48,025 nt of DNA from Gammaproteobacteria bacterium (GTDB taxonomy: Bacteria; Pseudomonadota; Gammaproteobacteria; UBA6429; Thiohalophilaceae): positions 1-48,025 of the forward strand of contig JAOULO010000025.1 in NCBI GenBank assembly GCA_029881995.1, given 5' to 3'. Under the pieces are notes generated by a model, which was given only the letters and a program-made list of their open reading frames with translations, searched no databases and had not been told where the DNA came from. The translations under genes and the position numbers were made by a program. The first letter of the stretch is position 1; every line of letters begins with the position of its first letter. Below, piece by piece: positions 37,756 to 45,428 of this stretch.

Positions 37756-39316
37756 ACAATGGATCTGGCTTGTCCCTCTTCTGCCCACCCTGGCATCCGC
37801 ATGGATCCTGCTGGGTATGCTTTTTGGATTTAATCGTGGCGAACGGGGTGAACGTCAAACCGCACTTGTTATACAAACCGCTTCGCTGCTGTCTTTGTTA
37901 TTACTATTGGCACTGATGTTTAATGCTGTTCCCCGTCAACAACTACCTGGTCTGATCGATATTACTACCTGGTTTAGCACAGGCGATTATCAGATTAAAC
38001 TGAACTTCTTACTTGATGGGCTGGCCCTTGGTCTTTCACTGGTGGTCGCACTGGTATCACTGCTGAGCATACGTTTCTCAGTGAACTACATGCATCGTGA
38101 GGCCGGTTTCCAACGTTTCTTTGCCATACTGGGACTGTTTAATGGTGCAATGCTGCTGATTGTTCTGGCAGGCAATGCCATGCTGACCTTCATTGGATGG
38201 GAGCTGGCCGGAGTCAGCTCTTACCTGCTGATTGCCTATGCCTATGACCGACCAAATGCCACTGAAAATGCAACACGGGCCTTCGTGACCAATCGTATTG
38301 GTGACACCGGTTTCATTCTGGCTATAACATTCTCATTTATACTGCTGGGTAATGTCGACTGGCCGAGTATTAACGCAGGCAATGAAAATAAAGCCGGCTT
38401 CTCTCTGGTCATTATCATGATCGGGTTCCTGATGGCCGCCATGGCCAAATCCGCACTGGTCCCTTTTTCATCATGGATCACCCGTGCCCTCGAAGGTCCC
38501 ACACCTTCCAGCGCCGTTTTCTATGGTTCACTGATGGTGCATTCCGGTGTTTACCTGATCATACGTTTACAGCCCTTATTCGAACAAAGCCCGTTTATGA
38601 TGTTTATACTGATATTAATCGGGGCACTTACAGCGATTTACGGTTTTCTTGGTGGCCTGGTGCAAACCGATGTTAAAAGCAGCCTGATGTTTTCCACCAC
38701 TGGCCAGGTGGGTCTGATGTTCATTTCATGCGGCCTTGGCCTGTTTGAAATAGCGGCCTGGCATCTTGGCCTACATGCTATCTGGCGTGCATATCATTTT
38801 CTCAATGCACCCGCCATGCTTCATCTTATGCATAAACCTGCACGTCCTGTCCCCGCCTGGTTACAGAACAGAAAATGGTTATACCTGGCTTCGGTACAGC
38901 GGTTTTGGCTTGACAACCTCGCCAATGCCATGCTGGTACGTCCGGCATTAAACATGGCACATGACGTACAGCGCTTTGATGAACAGATCGTCGTACGTGC
39001 AGTTGGCCTGCCCAATTCAGTAGGCGCCATTTCATCCCTGGCACAATGGGAAGAATACAAGGATGACAATACCGGTAAACTGATCGGTGACAGTGGTGCT
39101 ATCGGTCGTGGCCGTGGCGCACTGGGCAATCTAATGGAATGGCTGGCATCGGTGTTTAGCTGGTTTGAGGAACACCTGGTTTTAAAAGGGGGAGATGAAG
39201 GTGTCATCAGTCTAATCCAGCATGCTGGCCATTATCTGAATCGGCTGGAAAAATTGCTATCCCAACCTCGATACCTGTTCCTGATGATTATTCTAACTTT
39301 TGCCGTCATTTTGTAA
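37748..39316 (+). CDS. dabB: NuoL-like DabB-type membrane subunit (PF00361)
   Basis: The 522-residue membrane protein most like DabB by position and NuoL features: LLDGLALGLSLVVAL, Glu154 in FIGWELAGVSSYLLIAY, NRIGDTGFILA and Lys236 in AKSALVPFSSWITRALEGPTPSS (numbered from TTG 37742). I prefer ATG 37748 because GGAG lies seven bases upstream; it overlaps dabA by eight bases. Oddities: the NuoL His of ALIHA-type sequence is Tyr here (AVFYGSLMV), the Lys of the broken helix 12 is Arg349 (HAIWRAYHFL), and residues 365-500 are mostly hydrophilic before one last membrane segment. It probably couples ion flow to DabA. Confidence 0.88.
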   Translation: MAEQWIWLVPLLPTLASAWILLGMLFGFNRGERGERQTALVIQTASLLSLLLLLALMFNAVPRQQLPGLIDITTWFSTGDYQIKLNFLLDGLALGLSLVVALVSLLSIRFSVNYMHREAGFQRFFAILGLFNGAMLLIVLAGNAMLTFIGWELAGVSSYLLIAYAYDRPNATENATRAFVTNRIGDTGFILAITFSFILLGNVDWPSINAGNENKAGFSLVIIMIGFLMAAMAKSALVPFSSWITRALEGPTPSSAVFYGSLMVHSGVYLIIRLQPLFEQSPFMMFILILIGALTAIYGFLGGLVQTDVKSSLMFSTTGQVGLMFISCGLGLFEIAAWHLGLHAIWRAYHFLNAPAMLHLMHKPARPVPAWLQNRKWLYLASVQRFWLDNLANAMLVRPALNMAHDVQRFDEQIVVRAVGLPNSVGAISSLAQWEEYKDDNTGKLIGDSGAIGRGRGALGNLMEWLASVFSWFEEHLVLKGGDEGVISLIQHAGHYLNRLEKLLSQPRYLFLMIILTFAVIL

Positions 39317-39319
39317 GCC

Positions 39320-40870
39320 ATGAATATCGACGAAATACATTGGACAACACAGGCCAGCTATCCTGTCCTGACCATACTGCAAACACTTCCATTGGTATCA
39401 ATGGTACTGATGTTGTTATTACGTAAGTCACGTTACATTGTCCAGATTGGGACGGGTCTGGCATTGATTGGCTTGCTGATTGCCATTGATATCTATCGCC
39501 TGTTCGATCATACCAAACCAGCTTTACAACTGGTTGAGCACATTCAGATATTTGGTGCTCTCTCCTGGCATGTAGGCGTCGACGGCATCAGCGTTTTATT
39601 CATCCTGCTTTCCAATACATTGTCACTGATGCTGGTGTTATACAGTCGTATACGTAAACTGAATCCGGCTGGATTATTCCTGGCAGTGTTGTTTACCATC
39701 ATGGCGACCATACAGGCCATGTATGTCACACAAAACCTGTTAATGTTTGCCATCATGTCGGGTATTGAACTTTTGTTGATTGGTTACTTGCTACATCGCT
39801 GGGCATCATTTTCCGATGGTGGCTTATGTGAAAAACGTTATTTCCAGTTTATGGGAACAGGTATTGTGTTGTTTCTGGCAGGTACCCTGATGCTCGGCTG
39901 GAACTACGCAGAACTGCACAATGGATTCTGGAGCTTTAATATTAACGATCTGAAAAGTACGGCAGTCAACGATAATATTAACAGCATTGTCTTCTTCCTG
40001 TTGTTCTATGGACTGGCCATACGAATTCCCCTGTTTCCCATGCATGGCTGGCTGCCATTGATCGCCGAACATGGCACTGTTGCTGTTTCCGGCGTGTTGC
40101 TGCTGGGACTTAAGACCGGGGTCTATGGTCTGATCCATTTCGTCATGCCGGTTTTGCCCAATGCAATACTGCAATGGCAGGAATTCATCGTGGCCTTTGC
40201 CTTGATTGGTATTTTCTATGCGGCCATCCTGGCTTTGATGCAAACCAATTTACGCCGACTACTTGCTTTTGCAGTAATCAGTCATACCAGTGTACTTGTG
40301 ATTGGTCTGTTTACTCTGCACCATGCTGCGTTCCAGGGTAGCATGATGTTATCCGTCAACTTTGGTCTTGCTACATCACTGTTATTATTCATGGCTGGCC
40401 TGGTCTACCACCGCACTCACACCATGCAGTTATCACGCCTGGGAGGCCTGTTTGATCATATTCCATTTATCGGCATCGCCTTTCTGATTGCAGGACTGAG
40501 TATTATCGGAATGCCCGGCACACCTGGCTTTGATGCTGTACACCTGATGCTTGAGGCATCGATTGTTCGATTTGGCGCTTTATTAACCATCGCAGCAGCA
40601 CTGGGTAATGTTATTGCTGCTGGTTTTTTATTGTATGCCTTCCAGCGAGCATTCCTGTCACCCCGTAAAAACTCATTGCCAGCCTATAAAGTACAGAAGA
40701 TCACTCATACTGAAACCATACTGGCAGCAAGTATGATTATGACTCTGTTATGGGCTGGCTTTCATACCGAACCCTGGCTTGATCTAATGGAGAACACACT
40801 CAAGGTGCTGGAAAGCCAGTTTGTTCAACCTGGGGCAGCACACTCAATGTTGAATATAGAAGTTAAATAA
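39320..40870 (+). CDS. Divergent NuoM-like subunit 2 of the DAB operon (PF00361)
   Basis: A 516-residue polytopic membrane protein of the antiporter-like family, three bases after the NuoL-like gene. It keeps GVDGISVLFILL, HGWLPLIAEHG, Lys265 in LLGLKTGVYGL and LRRLLAFAVISH. The usual FWE motif is degenerate (MSGIELLLIGYLLHRW), though a Glu remains at 150. The central channel lysine (GFxVKxPxFP) is replaced by Arg235 in GLAIRIPLFPMHG. Residues 160-215 carry an extra hydrophilic loop (FSDGGLCEKRYF and ELHNGFWSFNI). It may have a changed ion path or a structural role. The ribosome-binding site is weak, so coupling is likely. Confidence 0.85.
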   Translation: MNIDEIHWTTQASYPVLTILQTLPLVSMVLMLLLRKSRYIVQIGTGLALIGLLIAIDIYRLFDHTKPALQLVEHIQIFGALSWHVGVDGISVLFILLSNTLSLMLVLYSRIRKLNPAGLFLAVLFTIMATIQAMYVTQNLLMFAIMSGIELLLIGYLLHRWASFSDGGLCEKRYFQFMGTGIVLFLAGTLMLGWNYAELHNGFWSFNINDLKSTAVNDNINSIVFFLLFYGLAIRIPLFPMHGWLPLIAEHGTVAVSGVLLLGLKTGVYGLIHFVMPVLPNAILQWQEFIVAFALIGIFYAAILALMQTNLRRLLAFAVISHTSVLVIGLFTLHHAAFQGSMMLSVNFGLATSLLLFMAGLVYHRTHTMQLSRLGGLFDHIPFIGIAFLIAGLSIIGMPGTPGFDAVHLMLEASIVRFGALLTIAAALGNVIAAGFLLYAFQRAFLSPRKNSLPAYKVQKITHTETILAASMIMTLLWAGFHTEPWLDLMENTLKVLESQFVQPGAAHSMLNIEVK

Positions 40871-40872
40871 CC

Positions 40873-42366
40873 ATGTCGATACTTGATCTGCCTCTTATCA
40901 GCCTGTTGATCATTACCCTGCCACTAGGTGCCTTGCTCATCTGGATCATACCCAATGCCGGTATGGCACGCTGGATCACATTATTTGCCGCACTCATCGA
41001 TCTGTGTCTGTCATTAACCATTCTTTTTAATTTTGATTCGAGCACCCCCGGTTTCCAGTTTGTTGAACAAGCGAACTGGATCCCAACCCTGAACATTCAC
41101 TATAAAGTGGGTATCGACGGTATCTCTGTCCTGTTCCTGCCAGTGACAATCCTGATATTCCTTGGCGTCATCATGTCGTCATGGAACAGCATACGCAGTA
41201 TGCCACGTCTGTATTTCTCGCTACTCCTGATGCTGGAAAGTGTCACTCTTGGCATCTTCTGTGCCCTCGACACCATGTTGTTTTTCCTGTTCTGGGAACT
41301 GACTTTGATCCCGCTGTATTTTTTAATCAGCCTATGGGGTATTGGTCCAAATCGTCGTTATGCCGCAGTAAAATACACCCTGTTTATGATGGCCGGTGGG
41401 GTGCCATTACTATTTGGATTTATCCTACTTGGGTTCAATCATGCCGAGGTTTCTAATCTCGCTATCCCTGCGGGTTTAAGCTTTGACTACCTGAAGTTAT
41501 TAAAAACTGAAGTCCCTCTCAATTTACAGATCACCATTTTCTTTTTATTGCTGATCGGTTTTGCGGTTAAAACACCGATCTTTCCCTTTCATACCTGGTT
41601 ACCGACGGTTGCAATGGAAGGACCTGCCAGTATCACTGCTTTTTTGACCGGTCTTAAGCTGGGTGCCTTCGGTATTCTCCGCTTTGTAGTTCCCCTTACC
41701 CCCGCTGCATCACAACAGTTTCACTGGTTACTGGCGGGACTGGGTGTTATTGGCATCCTCTATGGTGCTATTGCTGCTTTAAACCAGACCAACCTGCGGC
41801 GGATGCTGGCCTTTTCCAGTTTTAGTCATGTCGGCCTGGTATTACTGGGTATTGCGTCATTTAACCTGCAAGGTATTCAGGGTGCTGTATACCAATTATT
41901 GAATTTTACCGTTATTGCCGGTGGCCTGTTCCTGTTAACCGGTATCCTGCATCATCGTATTGGTTCCACTGATCTGATTAATCTCGGTGGTGTTGCGAAA
42001 ACCATGCCGATATTAACCGGTTTCTATTTCCTGTTTGGTCTGGCCAGTATGGGAATTCCCGGCACCAACGGCTTTATCGCGGAGTTTCTGATTTTATTCA
42101 GTGCATTGCAGACCCATACCGGTGCAGGACTTGCTGCCCTTGCTGGTGTTGTAATCGGGTCAGCCTATTTCCTTGGGAGTTATCGTCGTGCATTTTTGGG
42201 GCCAGTTAACAGTCAGGTTGTGGCAGATGTTATTGATCTCAGAAAACGTGAATTACTGCTGTTCCTGCTAATCGCTGTCATCATCATTAGCACTGGTATA
42301 TACCCCCAGTATGTCCTTGAGACAACACGTCTGGCCAGTGAGAACTGGATTGGCTTTCTTAAATAG
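40873..42366 (+). CDS. NuoM-like antiporter subunit 3 of the DAB operon (PF00361)
   Basis: A 497-residue polytopic membrane protein, two bases after the preceding gene and last in the operon. It has the full NuoM set: GIDGISVLFLPV, Glu142 in LFFLFWELTLIPLYFLI, Lys233 in GFAVKTPIFPFHTWLP and Lys262 in LTGLKLGAFGILRF, and LRRMLAFSSFSHVGLVLLG. It therefore looks capable of ion translocation. Together with subunit 1 and the NuoL-like protein it gives the operon at least three apparently functional antiporter modules. Its stop lies three bases from the convergent nhaC stop. Confidence 0.87.
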   Translation: MSILDLPLISLLIITLPLGALLIWIIPNAGMARWITLFAALIDLCLSLTILFNFDSSTPGFQFVEQANWIPTLNIHYKVGIDGISVLFLPVTILIFLGVIMSSWNSIRSMPRLYFSLLLMLESVTLGIFCALDTMLFFLFWELTLIPLYFLISLWGIGPNRRYAAVKYTLFMMAGGVPLLFGFILLGFNHAEVSNLAIPAGLSFDYLKLLKTEVPLNLQITIFFLLLIGFAVKTPIFPFHTWLPTVAMEGPASITAFLTGLKLGAFGILRFVVPLTPAASQQFHWLLAGLGVIGILYGAIAALNQTNLRRMLAFSSFSHVGLVLLGIASFNLQGIQGAVYQLLNFTVIAGGLFLLTGILHHRIGSTDLINLGGVAKTMPILTGFYFLFGLASMGIPGTNGFIAEFLILFSALQTHTGAGLAALAGVVIGSAYFLGSYRRAFLGPVNSQVVADVIDLRKRELLLFLLIAVIIISTGIYPQYVLETTRLASENWIGFLK

Positions 42367-42369
42367 AAA

Positions 42370-44070
42370 CTAGTTTCCTCTGGCTACAGCATGCTTACCA
42401 AATAGCTGTAATAGAAGCATTAACGCAACGATACCAGCAATAAACCCTGCCCAGGCTGAAAGCCCCAAAGCTGATGGCAGATAGCCTAATCCAAGCGCTA
42501 CAATGGCGACACTCAAACTGTATGGCACCTGTGTTTTGACATGATGCAGGTGATCACAGGCACTGGCAATAGAGCTCATAATGGTAGTATCTGATATGGG
42601 TGAGCAGTGGTCACCGAAAATCGAACCATCAAGCACGGCACCAAGACTAATAATGGTAATCAAACCATACTGATTACCATCCAGTGCGAAAGCCACGGGT
42701 AACGCCGTTGGAATAAGAATCGCCATGGTTCCCCAACTGGTACCTGTACCGAATGACGTCAATGCTGCGGCAATAAACAGGAGCGCAGGGAACCAGAATG
42801 GTGAGACTGTCTGACCAATCGTTGCTACCAGAAAATCACCTGTATTCAAATCTGAACAACTACTCTTTAAAGACCAGGCAAGAATCAGGATCAACATGGG
42901 TAAAAGACTACTACGTAGTCCACTGTATGAAGCCTTTTTTAACAATATCAATTTTGCCCTGCCAAACCAATAAGCACAGCCAAGTGCCGAGATAAGACCA
43001 GCAGCAGATGATAGAAGCAAGATAGTACTATTGTTTTTGGTTGCCGATATGACTTCCAGCCAGGCAGCCGGGTTGAGTAAGGCCCAAAGACTTTTCTGCA
43101 AGCCTCCCCCATCAAACCATAAGCCCCCCAGTAATACACCGAACAAACAGGTAAAAGGTATCAAGGCGGTTTTAAGGTACGGAGTAACTTCATCACCTGT
43201 TTCGGTTAAGGCAAAACTGCGCGAGGTCATTGGGATGGCATCATCGGCCAGCACTTTGTTCTCTTTTAACACGCGTTGCTCAGCACTTAACATTGGCCCG
43301 TAATCCCGGCGACTCAAAATATTGATAAAAACAAAGGCCAGCATGAGTAAACAATAAAACCGGAAAGGCAAGGCATCAAAAAACATGGCATAGCCATCTT
43401 TGTCGATACCCAGTTGCTGGGCGGTTTTACCAAACAGGCCTGTTTCATAACCAATCCAGGTACTGATAATGGCCAGGCCGGCCACCGGGGCACTGGTGGC
43501 ATCCACGATAAAGGCCAGTTTTTCGCGGCTGATTTTATGCTGATCACTCAGCGGACGCATGGATGAGCCGACAATCATGGTGTTTGCATAATCATCAATA
43601 AAGACCAGCAGTCCCATAATGGCAGTCACCAGTTTGCTTGAACGACGGCTCCGGGCATACTTCTGTAAGGACTGAGCAATCGCACTTAAGCCGCCACCCA
43701 CGATAATGACGGAGATCATCATCAGGATCAGCACTACAAAAGCCAGGATTTTCAGACTCCAGGGATCACGAATTACTGATAGTGCATATGCTGCACCTGT
43801 CGATAAGCCTTTTATGATTGCCGGGATACCGGCAATATCCTGTTGAATGGTTGTTAACAAACCGCCAAGTAATATGGCAACCCCCATACTCCAGAGCAAT
43901 TGTCGGGTGGCATAGGCCAGGACAATCGCAAGCAGGGGTGGTAACAGACTGTACCAGGCACCTACACTAGCAAACTCACCTGCAGGTTCAAAAATGATGC
44001 TGGCTGAGAGCAGAAAAAGAAAAATAATACTGGCCAGCAAGTAGCGCCGGACATGAGAGTCATTTGTCAT
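42370..44070 (-). CDS. nhaC: Na+/H+ antiporter, NhaC family
   Basis: A 566-residue inner-membrane antiporter with about 11-12 membrane segments. Characteristic stretches are GVAILLGGLLTTIQ, FIDDYANTMIVGSSMRPL, and, in the second half, GTGTSWGTMAILIPTALPVAF followed by GAVLDGSIFGDHCSPISDTTIMSS with the ion-site residues. It would exchange Na+ for H+ and help set the ion gradients that the convergent DAB operon may use, but a direct link is only inferred. Related proteins can carry malate/lactate or amino acids, so the substrate is not certain. Confidence 0.88.
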   Translation of the reverse strand: MTNDSHVRRYLLASIIFLFLLSASIIFEPAGEFASVGAWYSLLPPLLAIVLAYATRQLLWSMGVAILLGGLLTTIQQDIAGIPAIIKGLSTGAAYALSVIRDPWSLKILAFVVLILMMISVIIVGGGLSAIAQSLQKYARSRRSSKLVTAIMGLLVFIDDYANTMIVGSSMRPLSDQHKISREKLAFIVDATSAPVAGLAIISTWIGYETGLFGKTAQQLGIDKDGYAMFFDALPFRFYCLLMLAFVFINILSRRDYGPMLSAEQRVLKENKVLADDAIPMTSRSFALTETGDEVTPYLKTALIPFTCLFGVLLGGLWFDGGGLQKSLWALLNPAAWLEVISATKNNSTILLLSSAAGLISALGCAYWFGRAKLILLKKASYSGLRSSLLPMLILILAWSLKSSCSDLNTGDFLVATIGQTVSPFWFPALLFIAAALTSFGTGTSWGTMAILIPTALPVAFALDGNQYGLITIISLGAVLDGSIFGDHCSPISDTTIMSSIASACDHLHHVKTQVPYSLSVAIVALGLGYLPSALGLSAWAGFIAGIVALMLLLQLFGKHAVARGN

Positions 44071-44127
44071 GCATTTAAGTCTAGCGACTTAAATTGTATG
44101 TTTACAGTTTTAGGTAAAACTTCAGAA

Positions 44128-44694
44128 CTAGACGTTGTTCTCAATGATACGTATGACGTCTTTCTCCAATTCCTCAGCAATTTCTCTAGCCGGGCTTTGT
44201 GCGGCGACTTTGCCTGGGCGGACAAAAACGATAGTGGTCAGTTTTCCTTTCTGGTACATCGTGATGCGAAGTGGACAGAGTGCCAGCATATAGGGGTCTG
44301 CATTACTGACCTTATTCGCATACCAGGCATTACAGAACACCATGCTGCGGATCTCTTCCAGTTTGTTACGGTTGTAATCCGATCCCCAACGCTGGGCAAA
44401 ATGAGAGAGATTCTTACCAATATTAGGTTCAATCAGTATGTAATAGCCATTGTGTTCAAGGGCACGAAAAATACTGCGATACAATACGGTCAGGGGTTTG
44501 CTACGTTTCTTAACATACACCATCCGCTCATCATCGGGCAGGTCTGTCAAAGAAGGTTTACGATTTGTTGCTTCAGCAAGTTGAATGATTTCCTGAGGTT
44601 TTTTTGATATGGGTGAGACTAGAGGGATTTCGGCCTGACTCTGCATGGGCATCATCACTACTGCTGCAAGAAATACACCTAATCGAATTACCAC
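44128..44694 (-). CDS. Exported DUF302-domain protein
   Basis: A 188-residue protein with a signal peptide (hydrophobic stretch about 5-15, cleavage after Ala21 in QSQA). The mature part holds a DUF302 domain: the VLYRSIFRALEHNGYYILIEPNIG and SHFAQRWG segments and a FCNAWYANKVSNADPYMLALCPLR segment with two Cys, then YQKGKLTTIVFVRPGKV. DUF302 proteins are periplasmic and of unknown function. The start is GTG 44694 with a good GAGGAG eight bases upstream. It lies between tsaB (50-base gap) and nhaC (57-base gap) and may be cotranscribed with them. Confidence 0.82.
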   Translation of the reverse strand: MVIRLGVFLAAVVMMPMQSQAEIPLVSPISKKPQEIIQLAEATNRKPSLTDLPDDERMVYVKKRSKPLTVLYRSIFRALEHNGYYILIEPNIGKNLSHFAQRWGSDYNRNKLEEIRSMVFCNAWYANKVSNADPYMLALCPLRITMYQKGKLTTIVFVRPGKVAAQSPAREIAEELEKDVIRIIENNV

Positions 44695-44744
44695 TTTTAT
44701 CTCCTCACACTTTTTTCTGGTTTGTGTTCTAACTTCTTTCTGAA

Positions 44745-45428
44745 TTATACCCCAGATTGCTTACGCGCAACCTCATTTCGTAAATAACAGGGTAGCGCCT
44801 GTTCGGCACTGACATAGTCCTGTCTGCTAAAAGAGGCTTTTGCCAACGATAGAATATCTTTAGCATGGGGTAAACGCCTGCCATCAAAACCGGTATAGCC
44901 AGATGGAGCGAGCTGTAACAGTGTTTCCTCATAAACCAGCCAGCCGGAACCGGCACCATACCATTGCTGTTCTTTCGTGAGTGTGACGGCTTCTGCCCGA
45001 CTAATGTGTTCTATGCCCTGAATTTGAGTAATACCGTCTTCAATTATATAAAGGCCCCAGTAAATTTCTTTCATACGGGCATCGATAGCTGCCATGATGG
45101 CAGTGGTTCCTGTCTCTTGCCAAACACCCTGAGCAATGGCCGCCAGACTGGAAACCGGGATAACAGGTAAATCTGCCCCGAAAGCCAGTCCCTGGGTCAC
45201 ACTGGTACCCACCCGAACCCCGGTAAAGGAACCGGGGCCACGATCAAAGGCAATGGCATCCAGTGATGACAGTGAAACACCTGCTTCTGATAACACTTCC
45301 TCTACCATAGGCAACAAGCGCTGGGCATGACCCCGGGGGGCAATTTCATGTCGACTAGTCACTTCTTCACCTATCATCAGGGCCACCGAACAGGCCTCTG
45401 TGGCGGCATCAATGGCAAGCAGTTTCAC
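44745..45428 (-). CDS. tsaB: tRNA threonylcarbamoyladenosine biosynthesis protein TsaB
   Basis: Partner of TsaD in forming the t6A modification at position 37 of ANN-decoding tRNAs. The 227-residue product has the ASKHA-fold N-terminus LLAIDAATEACSVALM, HAQRLLPMVEEVL and the conserved FDRGPGSFTGVRVG motif, then QGLAFGADLPVIPVSSL. The start is GTG 45428, inside the end of the upstream helicase gene (20-base overlap). rimI, often next to tsaB, is not here. Confidence 0.95.
   Translation of the reverse strand: MKLLAIDAATEACSVALMIGEEVTSRHEIAPRGHAQRLLPMVEEVLSEAGVSLSSLDAIAFDRGPGSFTGVRVGTSVTQGLAFGADLPVIPVSSLAAIAQGVWQETGTTAIMAAIDARMKEIYWGLYIIEDGITQIQGIEHISRAEAVTLTKEQQWYGAGSGWLVYEETLLQLAPSGYTGFDGRRLPHAKDILSLAKASFSRQDYVSAEQALPCYLRNEVARKQSGV

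Noticed and set aside
32984-42366. The NuoL/NuoM-like genes as part of respiratory complex I or an Mrp antiporter
   Set aside because: No nuoA-K, nuoN or mrpB/C/E/F/G gene is present, and dabA with intact active-site residues is embedded in the operon.
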